Below, piece after piece: positions 25,718 through 36,599 of a stretch of DNA of 64,000 nucleotides. Both the position numbers and the translations under genes were made by a program. Under the pieces are notes generated by a model, which was not told where the DNA came from, did not search any database, and saw only the letters and a list, made by a program, of their open reading frames with translations. The DNA lies in assembly GCF_000143415.4 (NCBI RefSeq), contig NW_003314261.1, positions 4,189,416 through 4,253,415 on the forward strand. Reading direction: 5' to 3'. Within the stretch, counting starts at the first letter, position 1; each line of letters begins with the position of its first letter. Source of the stretch: Selaginella moellendorffii. Taxonomy: Eukaryota > Streptophyta > Lycopodiopsida > Selaginellales > Selaginellaceae.

Positions 25718-25832
25718 AAATCGTCCTCCTCTGTGTAGGTTACTTCTATTTTCCTGCAAGCAAGGTAGCGATCTCGATTTATCTTTCTAGGGCACCTCGT
25801 TTTACTCGGCTTGGATCCTCTTTCTCCCAGAA

Positions 25833-26085
25833 ATGCCCAAGAGCAAAGACCCGTGTAATCAGCACGCTTGCGACATCCAAGCGTGCCTCCAGAGAAACCA
25901 CTACGTCATGGAAAGGTACGAGGATCGGTCACTGATTTGCCTCGTGTTTCCAATTTTGCCTTTCTAGCTGCCGACAAGTGATACTCAATCTTCAGAAGTG
26001 CTGCGACGAGTGTGAGAATCGATCCAAGCACTGCGCTGCGCTCTCGGGCCTCATCGCGCAGGTCACTCGAACCGAACCAAAGTGA
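25833..26085 (+). CDS. Twin-CX9C mitochondrial protein, CMC4-like, copy B
   Basis: Two exons, 25833-25915 and 25968-26085, give 66 residues: DPCNQHACDIQACLQRN and, after an intron at the same phase and place as in copy A, SCRQVILNLQKCCDEC and NRSKHCAALSGLIAQ. It is a tandem duplicate of copy A (115 bp from its stop), with the same cysteines, the same intron position and the shared block SKHCxALSGLIA. It lacks the lysine-rich tail of copy A. Presumed to be imported into the intermembrane space through Mia40. Sequence drift outside the cysteine framework shows the duplication is not recent. Confidence 0.82.
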
Positions 26086-26161
26086 AACCATGAAGATAAT
26101 CAAAACGTAGTGAGATTATATGTTTAACCTGCGGTTAGGTGAAAAAATAAAACTTTTGAGT

Positions 26162-26241
26162 TGAGGGTGCCAGGATTGGAACCCGGAAATTCGCTTTCAC
26201 TGTTATATAGTGAATCGCTTGAATTAGCCACTACACCCCTC
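26162..26241 (-). tRNA. tRNA-like sequence, probably a pseudogene or SINE head
   Basis: On the minus strand a 5' GAGGGGTG can pair with a 3' CACCCTC. A T-arm CCGGG-TTCCAAT-CCTGG and a hairpin TCACT-ATATAAC-AGTGA in the anticodon place are also present, and a T-rich Pol III-type stop follows. Against a working tRNA: the D-arm does not pair, the acceptor has an extra G, T-loop G57 is C, and the loop would give an unusual AUA anticodon. Confidence 0.35.
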
Positions 26242-26595
26242 TTAACATCTGTGAAAAATTCGTGCTTGGCCGGCGACGTGTGATTCTCTTGACGTGGAGG
26301 CCACATCGGCTGACACGTCACACTTTTGTGTGTGTTTGCTCAACCTAAAAGTTTTCAAGGAACATTTTTATTCGTGAAGAGATTCCTTTAGACAAAGAGC
26401 TAAAAAACGATGTCTTTTTATACGGGGAAGATGCCTGGCGTTGCATGCCCTGACCAATGCATTTAGCTGGGAGGAGGAAGAGCAATGAGCAGAAAAAAGA
26501 AAGAGAAGAGAAACAATGAAAGAAGAAAAAAGACGAAGAGACTCCTACCTAGAGGAGTTTTCTTGCTGCTCGACGCGGGAGTTCGTCTTCGTCGT

Positions 26596-26926
26596 CTAAG
26601 CCTGCGCCTTCTTCATTTGGAACCTGACGACATAGATCGGAATCGCGATCCCCAGCCCGACGATCCCGCCCCACACCAGCAGCCCAAATTTGAGGTTCCG
26701 GTTCTTCATGTTCCAGATCTCATACATATGCTCCCGGTGCTCGTAATCGTAGTAGCACTGCCTCGGCGCGCCCGTCTGGAAGCTCCTCGTCGCTGGAAGA
26801 ACAAGAAAGAGGAGAAAAAGAAAGCCCTAATCGATCGCGAGAGAATGCGAGTCACTTACAAGCTAGCTGCGAGGACTGCGCGATCGTCCTGGTCGCCGCT
26901 CTCGCCACCGCCGCTACGCCCGCCAT
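26596..26926 (-). CDS. COX7c-like small subunit of cytochrome c oxidase
   Basis: Two exons on the minus strand, 26926-26860 and 26792-26596, give 87 residues. The N-terminus MAGVAAVARAATRTIAQSSQ is a typical mitochondrial presequence (Ala/Arg, no acids). A middle part reads HREHMYEIWNMKNRNLKFG, and one transmembrane helix follows (LLVWGGIVGLGIAIPIYVV) with the tail RFQMKKAQA. The layout presequence, single helix, Pro in the helix end, VVRxQxxK tail matches cytochrome c oxidase subunit VIIc, which sits in the inner membrane. The match is by pattern and not by long identity, so another small respiratory subunit is possible. The start is backed by the presequence and by clean GT/AG sites. A telo-box-like AACCCTAG lies just upstream. 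Divergent from NAP1. Confidence 0.65.
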
Positions 26927-27589
26927 CGCGCTCGCTCCAATCAATCCTAGGGTTCTTGCAAAAGAATCTTCACGGGTCAAAAACGAGTATATTCTATTTT
27001 CATCTTATCCAGGCCGTCCGTACTGGTGGAATCTCGACCGTCCGATGCCTGCCCACTTTCTATCCTTGAAATGTAATGCAAGTTACCATGATGGCGGGGT
27101 AAGTATGATTTAGTTACCGGGCTCATTCTGGTGGCCATATGTACGGCCCGGGTGACCATCATCGTACTGTGAATTGGGCCAGGAAAAACACTGTGCACAA
27201 CTGTGAATGTGTAGAGGAGGTATAAGCTATATCGCTGTGGCCGAAAGCCTGGCTATTCTAGCTGGGCCGTGGGGCGAGATTCCACCATAGCGCCCGTCGT
27301 CTCTCTTCCATCGCCATCGTTGCCACTCCTCCGACGGGATCTCTCGTAGCTGCGACGGGGAAGGGATCACAGGTGAAATACGCGCCTGGGGATTTCTGGA
27401 TGCCCTAGGCCTGGATCTGGAGCGCGGCCGACCGCGCCGGCATTCCAATCCAGGTATGGCGCTCTCCGAAATCTGTGCGTTTCTATGGCGCCGCGCGTTT
27501 CTAGAGCCTGCATTAGCGCGGTGTTCTTGAGAAATTTCGTGTGTCTTGACTAAAGCGGAGTTCTTGGTTTCTTTCCAGGAGGAAGGGAG
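26927..27589. promoter_or_regulatory. Divergent promoter region with a 5'-UTR intron of NAP1
   Basis: This 663-bp stretch serves the COX7c-like gene to the left and NAP1 to the right. A 5'-UTR intron of NAP1 is readable: donor CAG/GTATGG after 27453 and acceptor TTTCCAG at 27578, 11 bp before the ATG. The part near 27300-27450 is GC-rich and probably the first non-coding exon. Confidence 0.6.
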
Positions 27590-30500
27590 ATGGGGACGGA
27601 GAGTCAATTGCTGGAGAAGAAGCTCCAGGGCTTCTCGAGGCCAGACATTCGAATCAACTCCCCGGACAAACACGGGAGCGACTGGGACGATGTGAAGAAC
27701 AACGAGTCGAGCAGCGCAGCCGCGTCGCCATCGACGTCCTCTCCACACTGGAAGAAGGCAATGTCGAGCTCTCCGGCGGCGGGGCGTGGCTACGGTGCCA
27801 AAGGCTCCAGCGCAGTGAACGCTCAAAAGTTTCGGCAGATTGAATGGGTTTTCCAGCTCCAAGACGTTGCCGAGGGTCTCATGACCAAAATCTATCGCCT
27901 TCGCGAAATCCTGGAGCTCAACGACAATGGCAACCAGCAGTTCTCGGATGCGTTCTGGCAGTCCGGGCTCTTCCCAAATGCTCCCAAGCTTTGCACACAT
28001 CTCCTCCGAAAGTTTCCAGAGCACCCCGTGAAGCTTCTACCCGAGAAGGTGAATGATCTTTTCTTCTTTGTTTTGCGTGATTCTCAATGTGTTTTCTGTG
28101 AGTTAGTCAGGTCGATAAGCCGGGATTAGACTTGCTTCGAGACAATGCTGAGAGCTATCTTACGGCACTGGAGCCGTGGTTGCTGGTAAGAGTTTACAAT
28201 TGTTTTTCGGCCTGTACGGTAAAGTCTCTATTACGCAGGTACTGCTTGACTTGATGACATTTCGTGAGCAAGCGCTGCGGGTGATCCTTGACATGAGCAG
28301 CACCGTTGTCACGCTTATGGTATGCACAAATTGTAAATCCTTGTTTCATCGTGCTTAGAAACTTTTCTTGGTTGTTCCAGCCACACCAGAATCCAATAGT
28401 TCTACATGCTTTTATGAACCTTTTTTGTGCTTTCGTCAAAGTCAACTTGTATGCCGACAAGGTAGCGTCTCGAATTGTTCATTTGTAGTTTTAAACTATC
28501 GCTACTTGCCAATTAGATTCCAAGGAAAATGCTACTCCAGCTATACAATCTAACACACACAATCTTAAAAAGCGGGAGAGACTACGAGTTTTACCACAGG
28601 TATGTTTACACAAATCTTAACTATTACAAACAACGTTGATGTGCAGACTCGTTCAGTTTGTCGACTCGTTCGACCCCCCACTGAAAGGTTTGCACGAAGA
28701 TTTGAATTTTGTGAGCCATAGGGTGGGAGAGGTATAGCATTAAATTATACTCTCATTGGCTTGTCTCTTAACCACTAAAGTCGCAGATACTGGATGCAAT
28801 TGGTCCGACGATATATCTTGGATCTGATTTTGAGCGCATTAGAAGTGAAGGTTTTCTCAGTCCTTATCATCCTCGCTATCCAGAAAAGCTTACAAACTCG
28901 GCTCATCCAGCGGTAAGCTTGTGACAAATGCGAGTGTACTCTCTTAACTTTTATTCGTTCGGGACAATACAGAGGGCACAGGAGCTGGCCAACATTTATT
29001 CTTATCGTGAGTGGGTGCTTTTAGGATACTTAGTTTGCCCCAGCGAACTTTTACGAATAGGTGCAATCGACATTGTGATGGTAAAATGACATCTTGGTTA
29101 GAGCACAGTTTATACGATTTTAAATAATTTCTAATAATGCAGGCAGTTCTTAAAAATACGCTAGTGCTTCCATTGTTTCGAGATGAGGTAAAATACAATT
29201 TTGTTATATTTTGGTCTTACTTCACTATCGGTCTGAACGCAGTACCTATCTCTACATGAGGAATACCAGCATTCCGTTTTACCCAAGATATCAGAATCAA
29301 GAAAACTTGCAAAAGTTGGCCGTGTGAAACAAAAGGACGCGGACGTGGAGTACAACCTTGCTAAACAAGTCGAAAAAACAATCATGTGAGTATGTTTGTG
29401 TATCAAAGCATGACACTTACCCAGATGCGTATCTCAAGTGATGCGCACGACGTGGCCATCCTTCAATCAGATGGCATTCACAGAGAGCATCGAGTAACTT
29501 TGAAACTTGAACTTAGGAGAATGATCGTGTTTTTTACGGACCAGCCAAGTCTTCTTGCTCCAAATGTCCAGGTACGCTGTTTTAGTTTGTATTTTAGTTT
29601 CTGTAAACATGATCTGATACCAGTTGTACTTCGAAGATGGCGTATGCTGCATTAGCTGTGGCTCGAGCAGAAGCACTTTGGTATTTTAGTCACGCGGGCC
29701 TCGTAGTCGGAAGGGCCAAAGGAAATCGTGTTATGCCCGTTACTGTTGATCCTTCTGATCATACAATAGGCTATCTTTTAAAAAGCATGGACAAGCTTAT
29801 TGTGCTTATTCGGAAGTACGCCTCAGGTTCGTCGTTAATGTCTTTACTTGCATGAAAATAAATAAATGTGTTTTGACAGCCATAAGAGCATTTTCGCTGG
29901 GACATCTCACCGGCATAGCACAAAGGATGCGATTACTTTTTGAAAGCCCTGGTGCTGTTGCTCTAGATTTTGAAAGTGACTTGCGTAACAGTTTTCTCGC
30001 TGTTATGGAACGGTTGGAGACACTGCCTAAACTACAAACTGAGAAGCTCAGGCACAGCAACTTTGATCTATCTGTAGGTTTGTTAATGTGTGAAAAGTCT
30101 CGTGATTTCAAACGTTTTTACTACAGGTATTTCGCCAAGACTGGCTAAGGATTATAATGACAGTTTCATCGTCGCGATCTTCAATAAATTTTAGGCACTT
30201 GGAGAAGGCCACAATCTCAACTGGAAAAGATAGCATAATAACCGAAGGAAACATGGCTTACGTGTGGTCCAGGTAGCTGTTTGAATTTTTAGTTCTGATT
30301 TGCTGACGTCCCGTTCGTCTTGTAGGAGTGTGGATGATATGCAAAAGGTGCTATCTCAACACGGATCCCTGAAAACTTTATGTTTTTACAGAGAACATCT
30401 CAACATGGTGAGCTTGAGTATGACTTATATCCTTGACTCTCGTATATTTTCTGCAGGTGTTTCGTCATACTATGTATGGGCCTGAAGGACGACCTCATAA

Positions 30501-32916
30501 CTGCTGCGCCTGGTTGAGCATCGCGAGCACCTTCCCGGAAAATGCCCACTATAGTGTGGCCGATGAAGTGAAACAGATCAGCAATGTTTATATTCTCTAA
30601 CAGGTATATTTTTGCAGCCTGCAAAGCTTGCGGAGGATGCGATTTCATACGCCGAAACGCTCCTTAACTACATAATGAAAGGATTTGAAGGACTTATCAA
30701 CCTTCTCGACTCAGAAGAAGGATTCGGACGCCTTGATCAGCAGGTATGTTTCTATTGCTTCGACAGGATTGTAAAATAAAACACATTTTGTCTTACAGCT
30801 TCTTCCTGAGCAAGCAGCTTCACGCTTGAACCAGGTAGCAAGAGCTGGATTTTCTTCCAACAAGTCGGTAAGAGTGAGCCTTGATTTACCTGGTTTTGAA
30901 AGCAAGCCTTCCAATAAGGAGTCGATGAAACTGTGGGTGTTTCCGTGTTATTACAAACACTGCTTGCTGAATCTATTGTTAAAATCTGCAGGATCGATGC
31001 AGCCGTTCAAAGGTTGACTACGTTTTGTTCCGTGATAAACGAGATGGAGCCTGTCCGTGTCGTCAATCATGTATTTGTTCCTAGAGAGGTAAAGAAGGCT
31101 TGAAAATAAAAAGTAATGGCATGATCTTGTAACCTTTTATTGCAGTACATGAGGGACCGGATACTCGGCAACTTTCGCTCCCAATTGCTAAAGATTCCAC
31201 TCATTGAAAAAGACTTGCAACGGCCGTCAGTGATTGAAGCTTCCATCCAGCGCCACATGACTATAATCCATATAATTGAGCAGCACGTTGGCATGGACTT
31301 AACTCAATCCGTTCGGGAAGTCCTGCTCAAGGAGGCGATCTCGGGACATCCGCAGACCTTCATTCCGAACTACGTGCCTGATGCTAAAGTCGGTGGCTCA
31401 GCAGCATCGACTATCTGCGACTGGTACATTGAGAACATCATCAAGGATGTCAATAATGTGGGAGTTATATTCACACCATCGGAGAAAAGCTTCAGGAGTG
31501 CGAGGCCCGTGGGTAAAACAGCAGCACACATGGTAGCGGACGTGACGGAGCTCAAAGCATTCGTTCGAATTTTCGGGCCTTATGGAGCTGATAAGCTGGA
31601 CAACGATCTCAGGGAACAGCTCGCGGTGCTATTAAACTGCATCGACATCACCTTACGCTCCAACAAAGAGGCTCTGGAGAACCTTGCGACCAGTCTCCAC
31701 AGCAAAAGGGACCGAGACGCTGCGCTGAAGAGCATGACTGAGCTTGAGACGCTCATGAACTTCTCGCTCCAAGCCGGCCATATCTTGAGCTTCCGATGCC
31801 TCCTCGCCGAAGCGGCCTCGCAAGTCCTCGAATCAAGCGCACCTTTGCTGGCTTCACTCGTCTCGGACTTTGCAAGGCACGCACCGCCATCTTTTCCGGA
31901 GAAGCCAGCAGTCTCAAAGGTGAAGATGCTAGCGTGCCAGTTTGGAGCAAGCAAAGACCAGGACTCAAAGGTCGTCCAGTCCATTCTCTTGAACTTGGGA
32001 GGAGCTGGCGATTCTACCTGGGCACTCGTTCCATACTTGTACGTTGCTCTCATGACGTCCAGTGTCTGGGACGACAGTAGCTTTGACATCCATGCCGGTG
32101 GCTTTAACAATAACGTTCACTGCTTAGCGAGGTACGTCGCGATTTTTCCTCTTGCTTGTTCTGATCTACGTCGTTGGTTTGCGACGTCAGGTGCATACAT
32201 GCTGTTGTGGCTGCGAGCGAGCTGGTCCGCTTCGAGCGCAGAGAGCTCCAGAGAAGGATGATTGCTCAGCAGCATCCCGAGCGAAAGATTGAGGACTCGG
32301 ACTCGCGGATTCTGGAGAACATCGAGATGTCAATCAAGGCGATGATGAAAACATTCCTGCAAGGCGCTGCGGTGACCGCATTGGATTTGTCATCTGATGG
32401 AGCAAGGTTTTTCTTCTTTGTTGCTCTGGCAATCTCACTGTTTTGTTTTGTACTCCTTTCAGGGGCGGCCTCGTAGCAAAGCTGATATTCTTGGACCAGC
32501 TCTGTGATCTTTCAAGCTATCTTCCGAGGAGCACTCTCGAGGCTTGCATTCCGCGCTCGATGATGCGCTCCATCTACCAGTCATACTACGAGAACTCGGT
32601 CCCGACGCTGATGACCCAGTCAAGGAGGCACGGCTCGTCTTTCAACGTGAGAAACGGCCAGGTCGTCCCGGAATCCCACGTAGCCGAGGGCATTCTTCCA
32701 CCATATCCGCGCACCACGGCTACTGCTACTACCTCGAGGGCGTTCTCGATCTCTACAGAAGCAGGAGGAGGAGGAGGATCCAGCAACGCTCCCAGGAAGA
32801 ACGAGAGGTTTTCGGGGCCGATGATGCTCGACCCGGACGGAAAGAAGGCCTCGTTCACAGATCCAAGCTCCACCCGGAAGTTTGCCGTTTCATCGTCACG
32901 GGCAGTGCAAGCGTGA
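27590..32916 (+). CDS. NAP1: NAP1/NCKAP1 subunit of the SCAR/WAVE complex
   Basis: Plus-strand gene of about 22 exons; ATG 27590-27592 (MGTESQLLEKKLQGFSRPD), stop at 32914-32916. Conserved HEM/NAP1 blocks are in order: GLMTKIYRLREILELND, LLDLMTFREQALRVILD, NLFCAFVKVNLYADK, ILDAIGPTIYLGSDFERI, REWVLLGYLVCPSELLR, VFRHTMYGPEGRPHNCCAW and the large last exons (GHPQTFIPNYVPDAKVGGSA). Length is near 1,350-1,400 residues, as in Arabidopsis NAP1 (GNARLED/GRL). With SRA1/PIROGI it forms the regulatory half of the WAVE complex, which turns on ARP2/3 actin branching in the cytosol at the plasma membrane. The extreme C-terminus is rich in Ser and Gly and likely disordered. No disruption seen. Confidence 0.93.
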
Positions 32917-33040
32917 CAGTAATTCTTTGTTATCTTTCGTTTGTTTCCTTTCTGACTGTAAAATTCAATAATCAATTTCGCATTTTCTGAACTGATTGTA
33001 ATCTGACATGATTTGAATAAATTGTGACAATCAGACTTGA

Positions 33041-33112
33041 GGGGCATTGCGAGAATCGGACTCGCGACCTCTCGCACCCAAAGCGAGAATCATACCACTA
33101 GACCAAATGCCC
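33041..33112 (-). tRNA. trnP-UGG: tRNA-Pro (UGG)
   Basis: A 72-nt cloverleaf on the minus strand: acceptor GGGCATT/AATGCCC, D-arm with TAGTGGTAT, anticodon stem TCTCGC/GCGAGA with loop TTTGGGT (anticodon TGG), and T-stem GCGAG/CTCGC. It closely matches plant nuclear tRNA-Pro. The T-loop reads TCCGATT where TTCGATT is usual, so position 55 is C in place of T; no run of four T follows within 40 nt. Activity is therefore uncertain. Confidence 0.85.
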
Positions 33113-33365
33113 ATTACATTAAAAAGAAGCATTAACGCCCATTTTCCTCCAGGAAACAGCAGTCTCTTTTCCATCGAAATATCGAATAACATGAATAATC
33201 TGTGTGTTTAAGGTAAAAACAAATCAGGAGACTGAAAGCTGTGGGTGGGAGTCACGGTTGTAGAATCTGCAGACAAGATTACGAAACCAGTGTCGATCGA
33301 CAGGGATAGACAAAAAAAATAACACAATTGTTCTAAGGTTTTGATCACAGGAGTGATTCTTACAG

Positions 33366-34055
33366 TCAATGGTGGACGCTCTCCACACGGATTGGAGAGA
33401 AGTAACTGTTGCTCTTGTTCCCAGAGACATGGGAGAGGATCTCTTGAATCATGTTGTTTGTCTTGTTTGTGCAATCCTTGGCATGGAGTTCCTTGGACAT
33501 GTCCCGGCTCATGCTTGCGCTCCTCCCATCAAACATATACTTGAACAGCGTGCACAAGCTTCCACCTTCCTTAATCTGGACTCCATACCAGATCTTGTCT
33601 CCGGCACGTCTAGTTAAGTGGCACAAGTCCTCGAGTCGCCTCATCATGTGGCATCTCGTCCCGCCAATCACCACCAAGAGCTGGGCATTCCTCGGGGCAC
33701 AATCGTCACAGTCTCTGCTGCAGAGCTCTTGGGTGAGGAGGTTGTGAAGCTCTTGAGCTCCAGCGCAGTGGAGGTAGTCTGGTGCCGGTAGCTTGGATGT
33801 CGATCGCGGCCAGAAGTCATGGAAATCGCTATGGGAAGTAATAACTAACCCATCAATCTTGTATGTTACCTTGCTGCTCAGATTTTTCTTAGGGACCATA
33901 GGAGGCTCGTCCTGGAACTCACGCCTTCTCTTTGGAGCACTGGCCTTGGTATCAGCTTGTCCTTCCTTGTCTCGCTGCCTCTTCTTTCCCTTCTTGATTG
34001 CGTCCATCGCTGCCACAGCGCTAGCCTTCTTGTCCACGCTCTCGATCACTGCCAT
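33366..34055 (-). CDS. Uncharacterised basic protein, copy 1
   Basis: A single-exon frame of 229 codons from ATG 34053-34055 to the stop 33366-33368. I do not recognise the family. Residues 20-50 are very basic (KKGKKRQR and APKRRREF) and look like nuclear localisation signals. The rest is a soluble mixed alpha/beta sequence with several Cys (LCSRDCDDC, CHMMRRLEDLC) and no transmembrane helix. The block CSRDCDDC has a CxxxCxxC spacing that could bind metal; this is a guess. Copy 2 is at 40500-41183. The frame stayed open in both copies despite an indel of six bases that removes two residues, which suggests it is or was coding. Confidence 0.6.
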   Translation of the reverse strand: MAVIESVDKKASAVAAMDAIKKGKKRQRDKEGQADTKASAPKRRREFQDEPPMVPKKNLSSKVTYKIDGLVITSHSDFHDFWPRSTSKLPAPDYLHCAGAQELHNLLTQELCSRDCDDCAPRNAQLLVVIGGTRCHMMRRLEDLCHLTRRAGDKIWYGVQIKEGGSLCTLFKYMFDGRSASMSRDMSKELHAKDCTNKTNNMIQEILSHVSGNKSNSYFSPIRVESVHH

Positions 34056-34230
34056 TAAACCCTGATTATGTGAATCCTAAAGGGCCCTTTTATATGGTAA
34101 CAAAAGATGCAATCAAATCAAAACCTAGTACGGACCGCGAATATTTTATTGATCGTTTATAAGACATGGGCTATAAAGAATCAAATGAGTCCTAGTTCTT
34201 CCTCTTCGCGACCTCCAAGCTTGACCGCGC

Positions 34231-34568
34231 CCACTCCAGCGATTACGAGGTGAGGGGATTCCTTGCGTCGCTCAAGGAATGCTCGCGATCCCGGGGTCTG
34301 GATTGGGGTAAGCAAATCCACGCCGAGCCGAAGTGCTGCGGCCTCGATTCCAATGCGTTCGTGGCGAGCAGCCTTGTGAATCTCTATGGCAAGTGCGGCT
34401 GCATGGGCGAGGCGCGCAGGGCTTTCGACCGGATGGATTGCCCCGACCTCGTCGCGTGGAATTCTCTCATTCTGGGCTATGCCGTGAATGGGTTGCGCTC
34501 CAGCTCTTCCTGGACATGGAATCGCGGGGCTTGCAAGGGAATTCTGTCACGTTTATTGGATTGCTCAA
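34231..34568 (+). pseudogene. PPR protein fragment, plus strand, cut by the gap
   Basis: The frame reads LVNLYGKCGCMGEARRAFDRM and PDLVAWNSLILGYAVNG, a PPR S-type repeat of the PLS class (reported in pieces). After AVNG the frame breaks: compared with the related copy at 49.9 kb two bases are missing, and LQLFLDMESRGLQGNSV continues in another frame. It then runs into N at 34569. Read as a decayed gene fragment; an unseen assembly error at the gap edge is possible. Confidence 0.7.
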
Positions 34569-35535
34569 NNNNNNNNNNNNNNNNNNNNNNNNNNNNNNNN
34601 NNNNNNNNNNNNNNNNNNNNNNNNNNNNNNNNNNNNNNNNNNNNNNNNNNNNNNNNNNNNNNNNNNNNNNNNNNNNNNNNNNNNNNNNNNNNNNNNNNNN
34701 NNNNNNNNNNNNNNNNNNNNNNNNNNNNNNNNNNNNNNNNNNNNNNNNNNNNNNNNNNNNNNNNNNNNNNNNNNNNNNNNNNNNNNNNNNNNNNNNNNNN
34801 NNNNNNNNNNNNNNNNNNNNNNNNNNNNNNNNNNNNNNNNNNNNNNNNNNNNNNNNNNNNNNNNNNNNNNNNNNNNNNNNNNNNNNNNNNNNNNNNNNNN
34901 NNNNNNNNNNNNNNNNNNNNNNNNNNNNNNNNNNNNNNNNNNNNNNNNNNNNNNNNNNNNNNNNNNNNNNNNNNNNNNNNNNNNNNNNNNNNNNNNNNNN
35001 NNNNNNNNNNNNNNNNNNNNNNNNNNNNNNNNNNNNNNNNNNNNNNNNNNNNNNNNNNNNNNNNNNNNNNNNNNNNNNNNNNNNNNNNNNNNNNNNNNNN
35101 NNNNNNNNNNNNNNNNNNNNNNNNNNNNNNNNNNNNNNNNNNNNNNNNNNNNNNNNNNNNNNNNNNNNNNNNNNNNNNNNNNNNNNNNNNNNNNNNNNNN
35201 NNNNNNNNNNNNNNNNNNNNNNNNNNNNNNNNNNNNNNNNNNNNNNNNNNNNNNNNNNNNNNNNNNNNNNNNNNNNNNNNNNNNNNNNNNNNNNNNNNNN
35301 NNNNNNNNNNNNNNNNNNNNNNNNNNNNNNNNNNNNNNNNNNNNNNNNNNNNNNNNNNNNNNNNNNNNNNNNNNNNNNNNNNNNNNNNNNNNNNNNNNNN
35401 NNNNNNNNNNNNNNNNNNNNNNNNNNNNNNNNNNNNNNNNNNNNNNNNNNNNNNNNNNNNNNNNNNNNNNNNNNNNNNNNNNNNNNNNNNNNNNNNNNNN
35501 NNNNNNNNNNNNNNNNNNNNNNNNNNNNNNNNNNN
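34569..35535. other. Assembly gap (967 N)
   Basis: A run of N. Both flanks are PPR sequence reading into the gap from opposite strands. Open frames that cross it are artefacts. Confidence 0.99.
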
Positions 35536-35752
35536 ATCCGGTCGAAAGCCCTCCCATGCAGCCGCACTCGCCATAGAGATTCACCAGGCTGCTCGTGTTT
35601 CTGATCAACTGTAAGCTGGAATTCATGCCACCGTTTTGGTAATCACTGGAAAGAGAGGAGGGATTGGAATTGGCTGCCATAGCCAGCAATGCAAGTGAAG
35701 CATTTGAGAAAATTATATAGGAACTTGAGAGGAGAGCATCTCGAGCTCGCAT
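35536..35752 (-). pseudogene. PPR remnant, minus strand, right of the gap
   Basis: Reads SSLVNLYGECGCMGG on the minus strand, joined to an unrelated-looking leader (MRARDALLSSSYIIFSN). It equals 50027-50243 in unit 2, where the same piece starts the PPR pseudogene. An 11-base deletion after GCMG shifts the frame compared with the fragment at 34.4 kb. Confidence 0.65.
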
Positions 35753-36599
35753 TTGTCTACTAAATTTAGAGACACTCTAAGGCTTCTATTCCATTCGCAA
35801 TACATGGACAGTCGTACATGGAACACTCTTAGACATAAGCCTTAAACAAAACTCCAATGAAGATGAGTGAACTTTTGTTTTCTAATATTTGTGAGCTTCT
35901 GAAATGTGAAAGTCGTGACAAATACTATGCAAGTTCATGAATTTGAGAAATTCTGAGCTTGTCAAAAAATTTCAAAAATCCAAATCTAAGTCACAAAGAA
36001 AGAATGTTAGGTATGTTATGATTGCATTGGATGGCTGTGTAAGCATGGCCATGAACACCCCATAATGCATCAGATTCTGGGGAATATATTTCAAGTATTT
36101 ATAGGGAATATTTGATGAGTTTTCACCTGGAGAATATTCGATTTAACATGGGGAATATGCGTTTTCACTAGGAGAATATCCAATTTTACACTTAAAATAT
36201 TCGTTCTAAACCAATAAAGAAATGTCACATATCCTGCAGCACCGGTTTACAAATAACATGCCATAGTAAAAGCATAGTCCAAGTATCCTTACACAAGAGA
36301 ACACAAAAACAATCATAGAAATAAAGCAAATACTCAGAAAGAGAATAATTCTTATACAAATAGATTTCAGTCTTTGAACATTTGCTCATGCTTAAAACTC
36401 TCATCAATAAGCTTAAAATAATAATCAGTCATATGTGGAAAAGACACTGCAAAATTAATGAAAACCACCAAAATAACATTAATATATGTGTGTATGTGCC
36501 CTCTAACTTAGTGCATTAGCCACTAAATTCTTATTGCTAAGAATATAAATGATTTTAAAACAAAATTTAGCAAAGAAAGCCAACTAGCGAGCCTATTAT

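Noticed and set aside
27227-28024. 265-codon minus-strand frame over the NAP1 leader and first coding exon
   Set aside because: Antisense to a clearly conserved exon; low-complexity Arg/Ser composition; no family features.
34250-35752. Long frames across the run of N
   Set aside because: Artefacts of N having no stop codons.
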